Of a DNA stretch of 64,000 nt, positions 17,828 to 28,200 are shown piece by piece. The DNA lies in assembly GCF_002975435.1 (NCBI RefSeq), contig NZ_PCPT01000005.1:62001-126000 (forward strand). Reading direction: 5' to 3'. This stretch comes from Arthrobacter sp. MYb227. Lineage in GTDB: Bacteria; Actinomycetota; Actinomycetes; Actinomycetales; Micrococcaceae. Numbering within the stretch: the first letter of the stretch is position 1; every line of letters begins with the position of its first letter. The translations under genes and the position numbers were made by a program. The notes under the pieces were generated by a model that was not told where the DNA came from, did no database searches, and saw only the letters and a list, made by a program, of their open reading frames with translations.

Positions 17828-18277
17828 TTAGCCATCCACATAGTTGCGCAGCTTGGTGGTGAGCTCAAGAAGGGTCTTGAACTCTTCCTCGGAAAGCGCG
17901 CCACCAATGAGCTGATGGATACCCTTGACGTGTTCGCGGCCAATTGCCTTTTGGAGCTTGGCCCCTTTTTCGGTCAGCGTGAAGAGTACTGCTCGCTGAT
18001 CAGTGGGATCCGCAGCTCGCGAGACTAAACCCTTCTGTTCCAGCCGATCTGCCATGCGGCTGAGGCTTGGCTGAGAGATCAGCAAGTGCTGATTCAAGTC
18101 CGAGAGCCGGGAAGAACCCGAGGGGCACCTCGAGAGGTTGAAGAGCACGTCATACTCGCGAGTGCTTAATTCCTTGAACTCGGGTAGCTTCTGCAACCGG
18201 CGCATGACCGAGACCTGCGCGCGGAAGAGCGACTCCCAGGCTGTATTTGAGTCACGTAATGACGCTGGATTAGGCAT
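17828..18277 (-). CDS. MarR family transcriptional regulator
   Basis: 149 residues starting MPNPASLRDSNTAWES. Winged-helix features are clear: LSTREYDVLFNLS, LNQHLLISQPSLSRMADRLEQKGLVSRAADPTDQRAV and FTLTEKGAKL, the standard MarR DNA-binding helix and wing. Its ATG overlaps the end of the LLM oxidoreductase gene by eight bases, so the two are co-transcribed. It probably represses its own operon and perhaps the divergent MFS exporter through the palindrome at 19417-19436. Confidence 0.88.
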   Translation of the reverse strand: MPNPASLRDSNTAWESLFRAQVSVMRRLQKLPEFKELSTREYDVLFNLSRCPSGSSRLSDLNQHLLISQPSLSRMADRLEQKGLVSRAADPTDQRAVLFTLTEKGAKLQKAIGREHVKGIHQLIGGALSEEEFKTLLELTTKLRNYVDG

Positions 18278-19373
18278 TGGTCTTCCCGACGGCAAGCTTT
18301 GCATCGCGTGCCGCAACACGGTTTGCGTGGGTTGGCGCCTCGGGGTGATCCGCTGGCTTGCGTGAGTCCAGTTCCTTGCGGAGTTCCGGCAGCACATACT
18401 CGCCGAAGAGATCAAGCTGTTCCAGCACGGTCTTGACCGGCAAGCCTGCGTGATCCACCAAGAAGAGCTGGCGGTGATAGTTGCCGAAGGCCTCCTGGAA
18501 CGTGAGGGTCTTTTCGATCATTTCCTGTGGCGAACCAACAGTCAGCGGAGTCTGCTCCATGAAGTCTTCCATGGAGGGCCCGTGGCCGTAGACCGGCGCG
18601 TTGTTGAAGTACGGGCGGAACTCGTTCTTGGCGTCCTGGGAGTTCTTGCGGATGAAGAACTGGCCGCCCAGGCCCACGATTGCCTGGTCCGCGCGGCCGT
18701 GGCCGTAGTGCTCGTAGCGTTCGCGGTAGAGATCGATCAGCTGCTGGTAGTGCTCCTTGGGCCAGAAGATGTTGTTGGCGAAGAAGCCGTCGCCGTAGTA
18801 GGCGGCGATCTCGGCGACCTGCGGGGTGCGGATTGAACCGTGCCAGACAAATGGAGCAACATCATCCAGCGGGCGCGGGGTGGAGGTGAAGTTTTGCAGC
18901 GGGGTGCGGTACTTGCCTTCCCAGTTCACGACGTCCTCGTCCCAGAGGCGGCGCAGCAGGTTGTAGTTTTCCACGGTCAGGTTCACCGAGTCCTGCATGT
19001 TTTTACCGAACCACGGGTAGACCGGGGCGGTGTTGCCGCGGCCCAGTACCAAATCCACGCGGCCTCCGGAGAGGTTCTGTAGCATGGCGAAGTCCTCGGC
19101 GATCTTCACCGGGTCGTTGGTGGTGATCAGCGTGGTGGCCGTGGAGAGGATCAGTTTCTCGGTCTGCGCCGCAATGTAAGCCAGCGTGGTGGTGGGGGAC
19201 GAGGAGAAGAACGGGCGGTTGTGGTGCTCGCCAATGGCGAAGACGTCCATGCCAACTTCTTCGGTCTTCTTGGCGATGGCAACGATGTCATCGATGCGCT
19301 GTTTTTCGCTAGGGGTGTTGCCGGTGGTTGGGTCGCGGGTGATGTCGCTGACCGAGAAAATGCCGAACTGCAT
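18270..19373 (-). CDS. LLM-class flavin-dependent oxidoreductase
   Basis: 367 residues of the bacterial luciferase-like fold. MQFGIFSVSDI starts strand 1; FAIGEHHNRPFFSSSPTTTLAYIA and TTLITTNDPVKIAEDFAMLQNLSGGRVDLVLGRGN are hallmark F420/FMN-binding segments of this group. A charged C-terminal tail follows the barrel. It is co-transcribed with MarR and divergent from an MFS exporter, a typical detoxification layout. The substrate is unknown. Confidence 0.9.
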   Translation of the reverse strand: MQFGIFSVSDITRDPTTGNTPSEKQRIDDIVAIAKKTEEVGMDVFAIGEHHNRPFFSSSPTTTLAYIAAQTEKLILSTATTLITTNDPVKIAEDFAMLQNLSGGRVDLVLGRGNTAPVYPWFGKNMQDSVNLTVENYNLLRRLWDEDVVNWEGKYRTPLQNFTSTPRPLDDVAPFVWHGSIRTPQVAEIAAYYGDGFFANNIFWPKEHYQQLIDLYRERYEHYGHGRADQAIVGLGGQFFIRKNSQDAKNEFRPYFNNAPVYGHGPSMEDFMEQTPLTVGSPQEMIEKTLTFQEAFGNYHRQLFLVDHAGLPVKTVLEQLDLFGEYVLPELRKELDSRKPADHPEAPTHANRVAARDAKLAVGKTNA

Positions 19374-19416
19374 GAGAGATTCCTCCGTGAATGGTCTGGC
19401 TTATATTGTGCCACAT

Positions 19417-19436
19417 TTGTATGCGTTTGCATGTAA
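19417..19436. promoter_or_regulatory. Candidate MarR operator
   Basis: Imperfect inverted repeat TTGTATGC-GTTT-GCATGTAA (6 of 8 arm positions pair) in the 145-base divergent region between the LLM-marR operon and the MFS gene. Its size and position suit a MarR site. Confidence 0.45.
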
Positions 19437-19518
19437 TAGCGCTGTCGTCAGTGGAAATATTCCAACTGCTCCTGTGAAGCACCTCACGTCAGGGCGTGCA
19501 TCGCGATATAGTCCGGCT

Positions 19519-21009
19519 ATGGACCCAATGACTTCTCCCCGCGAGCAAGTACCAGCACACGTTCCCGTGCCGTGGAAGGCTGTGGGCGCAATTGTTGGAT
19601 TCTTGGCGGTTGTCGAAATTACCAGCGGAATCTTGCAGGGCTACTACACGCCGCTCATGACCGATATTGCGCGGCATCTGGGCATCCATGATGCTGATGT
19701 CAACTGGTTTGAAGCGGCCCAACTCATGGTCTCTGCCTTGGCCGTCCCGCTGCTGGCTTCTATGGGCGATATCTTTGGACACAAGAAGATGCTGCTGCTC
19801 TCGGCAATCGTTACGGCGGTTGCCTCCTGGGCAGTAGTATTTTCGGGATCTTTTACAACTTTCTTGATTGCCTGGGCATTCCAGGGCTTCTACGCCGTGT
19901 GGCTTCCCCTTGAAATTGCCCTGATCTTTTCGCGAGCCAGAAAACTAGGAACACCGGGACCCATCACCCGACGGGCCGCAGGAATCTTGGTGGGAGCCCT
20001 TGAATTTGGTGTCATCGTAGGTGCGCTTGCGGGCGGTGCATTAATCAGTGTTTTCGGTGGAAACCTTGCCTTGACCATGACGATCCCCGCGATCGCCACC
20101 ACCTTATGTGTCTTTGCCGTTGGCTTCGGCGTACCCGATGACGGGGATCGCAGCGGCGCCAAGATCGATGGTGGCGGATTTATCTACCTGGCCATTGGTT
20201 TGCTTCTGTTGACCAGCGGATTGAGCTTCCTACGCATCAACGGCCCGGCAAGTCCTCTGGTCTGGGGTTCGCTAGTTGCCGGGCTGCTCATGCTCTACGT
20301 GTTCTACCGGCATGAAAACAAACAAGAGGACCCGCTGATTGACTTCAAGGTGCTTTTCGCCCGCTCCATGTGGCCGCTTCAGCTCACCGCGGGACTCTTT
20401 GGAATTTCCGTGCTTGGCGCGCAAATTCCCATGAGTACCTTTGCCCGTACCGATCCCAGCATCAATGGCTATGGGCTGGGGCTCAGTGCCTCCGGGGTTT
20501 CGGTCATCATTGGTGCTTATGTGCTCTCCATGCTGCTAGGTGCATTGGCCTTCCCTACGGTGGCGCGCTGGGTAGGAATGCGGATGTCATTGGTAGCCGC
20601 CAGCAGCCTCGTGGGAATCGGGTATCTGCTCTTTCTGCCGTTGCATGAGAATTTAACCCAAACATTGACCAACATGATTATTGCCGGTTTGGGTTCGGGC
20701 GCTCTGGTTGCGGCACTTCCCGCGGCCGCAGCAGCTGCCGCTCCATTCCACCGAACCGGTATGGCCACCGGTCTCACCAATGCGGTGAAAACGATTGGTG
20801 GTTCGTTTGCCTCGGCGGTGTTCGGTTTGGCACTCATTGGACAGGCCGTGGGAGCAGCAGCGGAGGGCACTAGCGAGAGTTTCGCTGCTCCATTAACCGG
20901 CTACATGATTGTGTGGGCCATCTGTGGCGGTGCCGCCATGATCTGCGCGCTGGCACTACTCGCGGTTCCACGCGGGGCCCTGGATGACGCACCGGTAACC
21001 GTGGAGTAG
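19519..21009 (+). CDS. MFS drug-efflux-type transporter
   Basis: 496 residues from the ATG at 19519. The frame is open further upstream, but that part overlaps the opposite LLM gene and is not MFS-like. About 14 hydrophobic segments follow, with GDIFGHKKMLLLSAIV as the loop 2-3 motif of the DHA2-like group and a second-half loop at ARWVGMRMSLVAAS. It probably exports a toxic compound by proton antiport. The divergent MarR repressor is the likely regulator. Confidence 0.85.
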   Translation: MDPMTSPREQVPAHVPVPWKAVGAIVGFLAVVEITSGILQGYYTPLMTDIARHLGIHDADVNWFEAAQLMVSALAVPLLASMGDIFGHKKMLLLSAIVTAVASWAVVFSGSFTTFLIAWAFQGFYAVWLPLEIALIFSRARKLGTPGPITRRAAGILVGALEFGVIVGALAGGALISVFGGNLALTMTIPAIATTLCVFAVGFGVPDDGDRSGAKIDGGGFIYLAIGLLLLTSGLSFLRINGPASPLVWGSLVAGLLMLYVFYRHENKQEDPLIDFKVLFARSMWPLQLTAGLFGISVLGAQIPMSTFARTDPSINGYGLGLSASGVSVIIGAYVLSMLLGALAFPTVARWVGMRMSLVAASSLVGIGYLLFLPLHENLTQTLTNMIIAGLGSGALVAALPAAAAAAAPFHRTGMATGLTNAVKTIGGSFASAVFGLALIGQAVGAAAEGTSESFAAPLTGYMIVWAICGGAAMICALALLAVPRGALDDAPVTVE

Positions 21010-21095
21010 AGACGGAATCAGAAATCTTTGCAGACACCATGCTGGGATTGAAACGACAAATATTTTTCTGCCACGTCATGACGCGGTCGTGGTTT

Positions 21096-21117
21096 CCCCC
21101 TGATAAGTCTCAGGGGG
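21096..21117. terminator. Terminator between convergent genes
   Basis: Stem CCCCCTGA/TCAGGGGG with a 6-base loop, between the MFS gene (plus) and the permease gene (minus). The minus-strand side is followed by AAACC rather than a clean T-run. Confidence 0.6.
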
Positions 21118-21134
21118 GATCAAGACTGTTGTGC

Positions 21135-22463
21135 TCAGGAAGACACCGGTTTGTCCCTACGTATACGGATCATCCGTAGAACTATTCCTAATGCCAAGAC
21201 TCCTAAGCCAACCGCGATAGACATGTATGGCAACGTAACTATGAGAAGTACACAGGCCATGGCCCCCAATATTTGCAGAAACCTGGGGAAGCGACGATCG
21301 GAATGTGGCTGAGTGTAGGCAGCAATGTTTGCAACCAAGTAATAGATCAGCACACCAAACGATGAGAAGCCGATGGCACCGCGTACATCTGCCATGGCGA
21401 TGACCACGCAGATCAGTACGGCTAGTGTGAGCTCGGCCCGATGTGGAACCCTATATTTTGGGTGAATAGCTGATAACCAATGCGGCAGATCATGCTCTCG
21501 GGCCATGGCCAGCGTGGTACGTCCAAGGCCCGTAATGAGCGCCAGCAAGGCACCTAGCGCGGCCAGTGCCGCGGCTACCTGAACAATTGATACAGTCCAG
21601 CGTGTAGAAGTCGCCTCGGCCAGGGCACGTAATGGTGCTTGAGTGGAGGCGACTTGCTCAGGACCCAAGACAGCCAAAAGCGTGAAAGCTACGGCGCCGT
21701 AGATAACTATCGCAATGCTCAGCGCAATGCCAATGGCCCGAGGAATAGTGCGGCGCGGATTGCTGACCTCCTCGCCCATTGTCGCAATGCGTGCATAACC
21801 GGCAAAAGCAAAGAATAACAATCCACTTGATTGCAGGATGCCATACCAACCGTGTGCAAAGAGCCCAACACCTAGAACCTTAGAAGGTTCGGGTGAGGCC
21901 AACCCCCATGCCGCCGCGATAAGCACAGCGAGACCGGCGAGTACCAAAATCACCAGCAATCGCGTCAGCGCAGCGGTACGCGTGACGCCGTGATAATTCA
22001 CTATTGCCAGGACGACGACCGCAGCCATGGCCAGCGGTCGCTCCCAACCGGACGGTGCAACATATGCTGCAAACGTCATGGCCATGGCAGCCGCACTCGC
22101 TGTTTTACCAATGACAAAACCCCAGCCGGCAATGAAACCCGGCCAAGGTCCGAGCCGTTCGCGCCCATAGACGTAGGTGCCACCGGAGGCTGGATATGCG
22201 GCTGCCAATTGCGCCGATGATGTCGCATTGCAGAACGCCACGAACGCAGCAATGAGCAATCCAACTAAAAGCCCCGAGCCGGCTACCTGTGCCGCAGGAC
22301 TGAAAGCAACAAAAACACCGGCGCCGACCATGGAACCAATACCGATGAGGGAAGCATCGAACGTACCGAGTCGGCGAAGCATAAGCGGGGGATTAGTCAC
22401 TGGGGGAGATACTGCCTTTGAAGCGTTAGGAGGTACGTGTGCTTTACATGGTTCTGCCAGCAT
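21135..22463 (-). CDS. APC family amino-acid permease
   Basis: 442 residues with about 12 membrane segments. Family landmarks: GIGSMVGAGVFVAFSPAA (the unwound TM1 binding segment), AAYPASGGTYVYGRERLG, FFAFAGYARIATMGEEVSNP and REHDLPHWLSAIHPKYRVPH. It is probably a proton-coupled amino-acid or polyamine transporter in the membrane. No ribosome site is clear at the 22463 ATG; internal starts nearer MLRRLGTFDA are possible. Confidence 0.88.
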   Translation of the reverse strand: MLAEPCKAHVPPNASKAVSPPVTNPPLMLRRLGTFDASLIGIGSMVGAGVFVAFSPAAQVAGSGLLVGLLIAAFVAFCNATSSAQLAAAYPASGGTYVYGRERLGPWPGFIAGWGFVIGKTASAAAMAMTFAAYVAPSGWERPLAMAAVVVLAIVNYHGVTRTAALTRLLVILVLAGLAVLIAAAWGLASPEPSKVLGVGLFAHGWYGILQSSGLLFFAFAGYARIATMGEEVSNPRRTIPRAIGIALSIAIVIYGAVAFTLLAVLGPEQVASTQAPLRALAEATSTRWTVSIVQVAAALAALGALLALITGLGRTTLAMAREHDLPHWLSAIHPKYRVPHRAELTLAVLICVVIAMADVRGAIGFSSFGVLIYYLVANIAAYTQPHSDRRFPRFLQILGAMACVLLIVTLPYMSIAVGLGVLALGIVLRMIRIRRDKPVSS

Positions 22464-22884
22464 TGCGCAGCACCGTGTCCAAGAAATGTAAGCATGGATT
22501 CATATCGCAGAAACTTCATTTCCTAGCATTGGATGGGACTGAGAATACCTCGCTTTGTGTGCAGCGAAGCTGTAGGGCTCTAGCAGTTCATCAAGAGTTT
22601 GCCAAGACTTCATGGACGGATGTGAGCTCAAGAACTACAGCTCCTGATAGTGCTGGAACACCCTCGTAGGATGGCTCGTTGACTAGCTCGTCGCCCGGAA
22701 CTCAGGGTTGGGAAACCGCGCTACTCGGGGATAAATCAGGGATGCCTCGGGGCGGACCCCTACGGATTCTGCTGGGTTTGATCCTGCGACCGGAATAGCG
22801 TTGAAACCGAACCACACGAGATCTTCGAAGCTATCGCCCTCGCCTAGCCCCGAGGATTCCAAAAGCTTGAAGGAAGGGAAAAGT
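22464..22884. other. Intergenic region without a recognisable gene
   Basis: 421 bases between the divergent permease and ABC transporter genes. Short open frames exist but carry no family features, Shine-Dalgarno sites or codon bias. It should hold both promoters; I cannot place them securely. Confidence 0.5.
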
Positions 22885-23805
22885 ATGATTATATTTCAGG
22901 ATTTAGGCAAGGATTACGGATCAGTCCGTGCCGTGGATTCACTGAGTCTTAGTGTTATGCCGGGGAAAGTGACAGGTTTTCTGGGACCCAACGGGGCCGG
23001 GAAAACTACGACCATGCGGATGTTGCTAGGTCTAGATAGTCCAAGTCGGGGTAGTGCCACGATCAATGGTGTCGGCTATGCCCAGCTCCTGGCTCCGCTA
23101 CGTACCGTCGGTGCATTGTTGGAACCCCGCACAGGTCACCGCGGACAACGCGCAGATTCTCATTTGACGGGTCTAGCACGAAGCAACAAGATACCGGTGG
23201 TGCGAGTGCAACAGGTGCTTGAGGAGGTTGGACTAGGGGATACCGGGAAGCGGCGCATTGGTACCTTTTCACTGGGCATGCGTCAACGTTTGGGAATAGC
23301 AGCGGCGCTTTTGGGAGACCCCGAAATTTTGATCTTTGATGAACCGGTGAATGGATTGGATGCAGACGGGGTTGCCTGGATCCGTGGATTGATGCGAGCC
23401 AAGGCTGCAGCCGGAGCAACCGTATTTGTCTCCAGCCATCTCATGAGTGAGATGCAATCGACGGCTGATCAACTAGTGGTGATTGGTCGCGGGAAACTGC
23501 TCGCTCATGATTCGATGGATCACGTGCTTGCCTCAAGTGCACAAAACTCGGTGGTAGTTTCCTCTCCGCACATTGGGATCTTGGCCGGCGCACTGGAAAA
23601 GGCCGGGTTTACCGTGGCTATGAGTGGTATTGAATCCTTGCAAGTCACCGCAGCCACCCCAACTCTAGTGGGCGGAATCGCCCATGAATTGGGGCTTCGG
23701 ATCAATGAACTGAGCTTGCAGCGAGCTTCCCTAGAACAGGCATACACGGAACTTACTGCACAAAGCCTTGACTACGTGCCAACGGGAATTGTGGAGGAAT
23801 CATGA
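22885..23805 (+). CDS. ABC transporter ATP-binding protein
   Basis: 306 residues from the ATG at 22885, which has an AAGGAAGGG ribosome site. Walker A GPNGAGKTT, signature SLGMRQRLGIAAALL, Walker B ILIFDEPVNGLDADG and SSHLMSEM with the switch His. The C-terminal 80 residues form the short extra domain of the CcmA/BcrA-type ATPases. The stop overlaps the permease start by ATGA, so it forms a two-component exporter or bacitracin-type resistance pump. Confidence 0.92.
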   Translation: MIIFQDLGKDYGSVRAVDSLSLSVMPGKVTGFLGPNGAGKTTTMRMLLGLDSPSRGSATINGVGYAQLLAPLRTVGALLEPRTGHRGQRADSHLTGLARSNKIPVVRVQQVLEEVGLGDTGKRRIGTFSLGMRQRLGIAAALLGDPEILIFDEPVNGLDADGVAWIRGLMRAKAAAGATVFVSSHLMSEMQSTADQLVVIGRGKLLAHDSMDHVLASSAQNSVVVSSPHIGILAGALEKAGFTVAMSGIESLQVTAATPTLVGGIAHELGLRINELSLQRASLEQAYTELTAQSLDYVPTGIVEES

Positions 23806-24623
23806 GCCATAAAAATGTTGTTGATAGCAGTATTGAGAGGAACGCTACGCTGTCACGGAGTTCCGGAGCAAGGCCAAGTTTTGGGGCAGCCATGTTTTTT
23901 GAAGCTACCAAACTATGGGCAGTGCGCTCGACTCGGATAACCCTTGCAAGCGCATTGATAGCTCATATTGGGCTTTCGTGGCTACTCGCCTTTTCTGCCA
24001 AGGCCAGTGGTGATAATGGCTATGAGTCATTCATGCCGGCTCCGTATATGTCGTTGGCATCGTTGCAACTGGCGCAGTTGTTCGTTGCAGCACTTGCAGC
24101 ATTATCGATCACCAGCGAATACTCAAATGGAACAATCTTTTCATCATTGCAGGCGGTCCCGCTACGGGCCCGACTGTTGGGTGCCAAAGCTGCAGTGATC
24201 GGAATCTTGGGATTCGTTTTTGGTTTGCTGTTGATCGGTGCGGGAACACTACTTGCTGCCCCGGCGGCTGGCCACTATGGTGCCTTTGGCGCCGATGAAC
24301 TATTGATCGCTTTGTTCGGTGGCGGGTTCTATTTGGGAGCGCTGTCGATGATGATGCTCGGCGTTGGCGTACTACTACGCAGTACAGCCGGTGCCATTAC
24401 CAGTGCTTTTGTGCTGATTTTTGGGCTCCCGCAGATTCTTCCGTTGTTCAATATTCAGTGGCTTCAGGATCTCGCTTTTTACCTACCGACAAATGCCGGT
24501 CAGATACTCGGTACCGGACAGACCGAACCTTACGGCGCAACAGTAGCCGTACTAGTCTTAGTGCTTTGGACATTAGTACTCTTAGGCTCCGGAATCTGGG
24601 TATTCAAGCGCAGGGACGCCTAA
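23802..24623 (+). CDS. ABC transporter permease
   Basis: 273 residues with six hydrophobic segments: one near 40-60, a second at about 90, then ITSEYSNGTIFSSLQAVPLR (the conserved ABC-2 coupling segment), two central helices, and a last pair before a short FKRRDA tail. This is the ABC-2 exporter topology. It is translationally coupled to its ATPase. The substrate is unknown; antimicrobial peptides or lipids are usual for the group. Confidence 0.88.
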   Translation: MSHKNVVDSSIERNATLSRSSGARPSFGAAMFFEATKLWAVRSTRITLASALIAHIGLSWLLAFSAKASGDNGYESFMPAPYMSLASLQLAQLFVAALAALSITSEYSNGTIFSSLQAVPLRARLLGAKAAVIGILGFVFGLLLIGAGTLLAAPAAGHYGAFGADELLIALFGGGFYLGALSMMMLGVGVLLRSTAGAITSAFVLIFGLPQILPLFNIQWLQDLAFYLPTNAGQILGTGQTEPYGATVAVLVLVLWTLVLLGSGIWVFKRRDA

Positions 24624-24651
24624 TATTTCTCATGCGGTGCAACACCGAACA

Positions 24652-25104
24652 CTACCCGTGACGCATGTGTTTCCACCACGTCAACGGGTCAGCTACCTTG
24701 AACCGACGTCCGGTCATGGAAGTGGGCACGATGCGTACGAATTGGTCCTTAGGTCCCGAATCCCAAGGGAAGAGCATGAGGTTAAACGAATCGAGGGTTT
24801 CTTCGATTCCGGCAAAGAACTCGGCGTTGCCCTGAACCATCACCGACCACGCGATACCGGTGGCAGAGTCGATTCCATCTGCCTGAAATGCGACACGCGG
24901 CTGGGCACGCATTGTCTTGAGTTTGCTGCCTTCACCACTGCGGAACACTACAGTTCCGTGGTCAACCGTGAAGTTGATGGGGAAAAGTTGCGGGGCATCG
25001 TTGAGCGTGACCGCCAAGTGGCCTAGCGAGATGGTGCGTAAAAGCTCTAGGCATTGGTGGGTTTCGAGGTTTTCAACATCCGTTCGAGTCTGCTTCTCAT
25101 CCAT
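24652..25104 (-). CDS. Pyridoxamine 5'-phosphate oxidase-family protein (flavin split barrel)
   Basis: 150 residues. CLELLRTISLGHLAVTLNDAPQLFPINF is the standard opening of the split barrel; TVVFRSGEGSKLKTM and AFQADGIDS...GIAWSVMVQGNAEF complete the flavin- or F420-binding fold. Proteins of this size reduce quinones or F420-linked compounds, or bind haem. The nearby RND gene is transcribed separately. Confidence 0.85.
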   Translation of the reverse strand: MDEKQTRTDVENLETHQCLELLRTISLGHLAVTLNDAPQLFPINFTVDHGTVVFRSGEGSKLKTMRAQPRVAFQADGIDSATGIAWSVMVQGNAEFFAGIEETLDSFNLMLFPWDSGPKDQFVRIVPTSMTGRRFKVADPLTWWKHMRHG

Positions 25105-25180
25105 GATTTGAGCGTACGTGGAAGGAACCTAGATGGCCAGAGATATAACGGCAATCCGTTGGTACGAATAATGAATAAGA

Positions 25181-25227
25181 AAGGAAGCTGTTGTACGCGC
25201 CATTTCGGCGCGGACAACAGCTTCCTT
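25181..25227 (-). terminator. Terminator of the RND transporter gene
   Basis: 21-base stem with one mismatch (starting AAGGAAGCTGTTGT, closing ACAACAGCTTCCTT) and a 5-base loop; on the minus strand it is followed by a T-rich run. It lies 24 bases after the RND stop. Confidence 0.88.
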
Positions 25228-25250
25228 CACGTTTTCTAGAGAGTTTTAGC

Positions 25251-28200
25251 CTAGGAACCCTTCGGCTTGAATTTCCCTTCTTCAACATCCTTGCGTTCGC
25301 GCCGCGTGAGCGGAATTGAACCGGTTGCCGGGTTGATCAAGGTTCCCGGTGGGTAGTTTTTAACCGGATCCTTTGCCGCGGACTTGGTCGGATCCCCGGT
25401 GGCAGGAATCGGAGCCGAATCGGTGGTTAAGGCTGCGCCAGTAGCTGCGGCCATGGCGCGGACCAGATCGTTTGTTGAGGTGGTTGGTGCGCTCAAATCC
25501 GATCTTTTGTACTTTGTAGCGCGTCGCGCGGCCCCACGTTCCTTGGCACCTTCAACCAGGTGGTAAAGCACCGGAACCAGGATCAGGGTCAAGGCCGTTG
25601 AAGATACAAGACCACCGATGACAACAACTGCCAATGGCTGTGAAATAAATCCACCACCACCGGTGAGCCCCATGGCCATAGGAACCAACGCGAAGATGGT
25701 TGCCAGAGCGGTCATGAGGATCGGGCGCAGACGCTGGCGGGCACCATGATAAATGGCATCCTGCAAGTTCATCGCAGGCCGGTGGCCCAACGGTAAACGG
25801 TACTGGTTGATCAGGTCGATGAGCACAATTGCATTAGTGACAACAATACCCACGAGCATCAGCATGCCAATCAAGGATGGCAGCCCCAGTGGTACTCCCG
25901 TCAGTAGCAGCAGCCCAATGGCGCCAGTTGCTGCAAATGGAATCGACACCAACAAGATCAGCGGCTGAACTAGTGATTTGAACGTGGCAACCATGACCAC
26001 ATAGACAATTGCAACAGCCGCAAGAAGCGCGAGGTAGAGCTGGGCAAAGGCATCAGCCTGCTCGGTTGCTGCACCACCCAGTTCCGCTGTTGCGCCAGCA
26101 GGAAGCTCCAACGCGTCAAGGCGCTTGGTGACCTCCGCGGAGACCGAACCAAGATCATTCTCACCAGGGGTGATCGACACCGTCGCGATGCGATCCCCAT
26201 TGGAAGAAGTGATGGTTGCAGGAGATTCGGTTCGCTCAACCTTTGCAACATCACCGAGCTTCACCATGCCGGACGCGGTGGGCAGTGCGAGATTACGCAA
26301 CTGGTCAAGATCGGTCAGATCTGTCCCTTCACCGATACTGATCGGGAAATCGGTGTAGCCAAGGCGCACCGTACCGGCAGGAACCGGTGAGAGTGTAGCT
26401 GCCGTGATGCCACCAATTTGTGCTTCGGTCAGGCCAGCCTTGGCGGCCTTGACTCGGTCAATCTCTACGGAGACCTGCGGCCGTGCAGCAGAGAGGTTGT
26501 CGCTAACATCTGTGGCACCTTCGATGCCGGTCATTGCCTTTTGCGTTGTGGCAGTTGCCTCGGTGAGTAGCTCCGGTGTTGGCGCACCAACCTTGACTGT
26601 TACCGCCGAGGAACCACCCATGCCGCCCTCGGAGCTGGAGACGGTGATCTCCGAATCCTTACCCCAGGGTTCAACTGCTGCACGAGCAGCCTCAAGGATC
26701 GCTTTCTGATCGGCCTCGGCATCCGTCATCACGGTGAAGCTTGCCTGATCGGACCCGCCGGCAAGGAAGGATGCAAATCCACCCGAGGGTGAACCAACGG
26801 TCATCTGTACATCTTGCACACCCGTTACCTTGCGCAGTGCTTCTTCGACGGGCGTTGCTGCCTCAAGCGTTGTTTCAAGTGAAGAACCGGCAGGCATTTT
26901 CTGGGAGACGGAGAACGTATTCTGTCCTGTCCCACCCAAAAGGTTGGTGGGTACCAGCGGAACCATCAGAACCGTACCGGCAAGAATTGCTACCGAAGCC
27001 AGCAGAGTAATCACCGGGTGCTTCTGGGTGCCGCGCAGGATCGGGGAGTAGCCGCGCTGCAACCAAGAGTTCTTTTCCTTGGCCTCGGCCTTGAGCCGTG
27101 CAGTGTCAAGATCTGCTGCACCCGGCTGGGTGTGTCCAAGGAACCAGTATGCAAGCACCGGAACGATGGTCAGTGAGACCAACAGTGAGGCAAGCAAGGC
27201 AATGGTGACGGTCAGTGCGAATGGGCGGAAGAGTTCTCCTGCCATGCCACCAACCAAGGCAACGGGCAAGAACACAGCAACAGTGGTCAGCGTCGCCGCA
27301 GTAACAGCCGTTGCAACTTCGCGCACTGCCGTGAGAATTGCAGTCTTCTTATCCTCACCGTAGGTGAGGTGACGCTTGATGTTTTCAATAACAACAATCG
27401 AGTCATCAACAACGCGCCCAATGGAGATCGTCAAGGCACCAAGGGTGAGCATATTCAGTGAATAGCCACCCATACGCAATCCAATGAACGTGACCAGGAG
27501 AGAAAGCGGAATGGAGATCGCTGTGACAAGTGTTGAGCGGACCGAGAGCAGGAAGATCAGGATGACAATTACCGCAAAGCCAAGACCCAATAACCCCTCA
27601 ACCGTTAGATCATGGATAGATTGTTCAATGAAGGGTGCCTGATCAAAGACGGTGGTGAACTTGGCACCGTCACCAAGCTGAGTGGCAAGCTCCGGAACTA
27701 GTGCGCTGACCGCATGGGAAATTCCCACGGTATCTCCATCGGGCTTTTTGGTAACCGAAACGGCGAGCGTCTCGACACCATTGGTGCGCGTGATAGAGGT
27801 GGCTGTGTCGTTCTTGAGCTCAACTTTCGCAAGCTCGGAGAGTTTATGAACACCGCTGGCGCCCTTGATCGGGGTTGCCTTCACTGCCTCGAGCGAATCG
27901 ATTTGTGAGCCGCTGGTGACCGGAAGATCAAGTCCTTCGGTTTCAACACGACCCACAGGCATGAGACCCGAACTCTCCTCGAGGACGGTCTTCAGATCGC
28001 TAACGCTTAGCCCTTCGGCAGCGAGTTTTGCTTGATCGGGCAGGACAGCAATGTGTTGGGAGGTGCCACCGGAAACATCAGCGGTGCGAACCCCCTCAAT
28101 TTTGGAAAGTTTGGGCAAAACCAGTCGTTCAACATCCGAGCGCAGGGCATTGAGGTCTTGACCGCCGGAAACCGCCATATAAACAATGGGGAAATCGGAG

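Noticed and set aside
19186-19518. Long N-terminal extension of the MFS transporter
   Set aside because: It lies over the opposite LLM gene and lacks transporter character; the ATG at 19519 fits the family.
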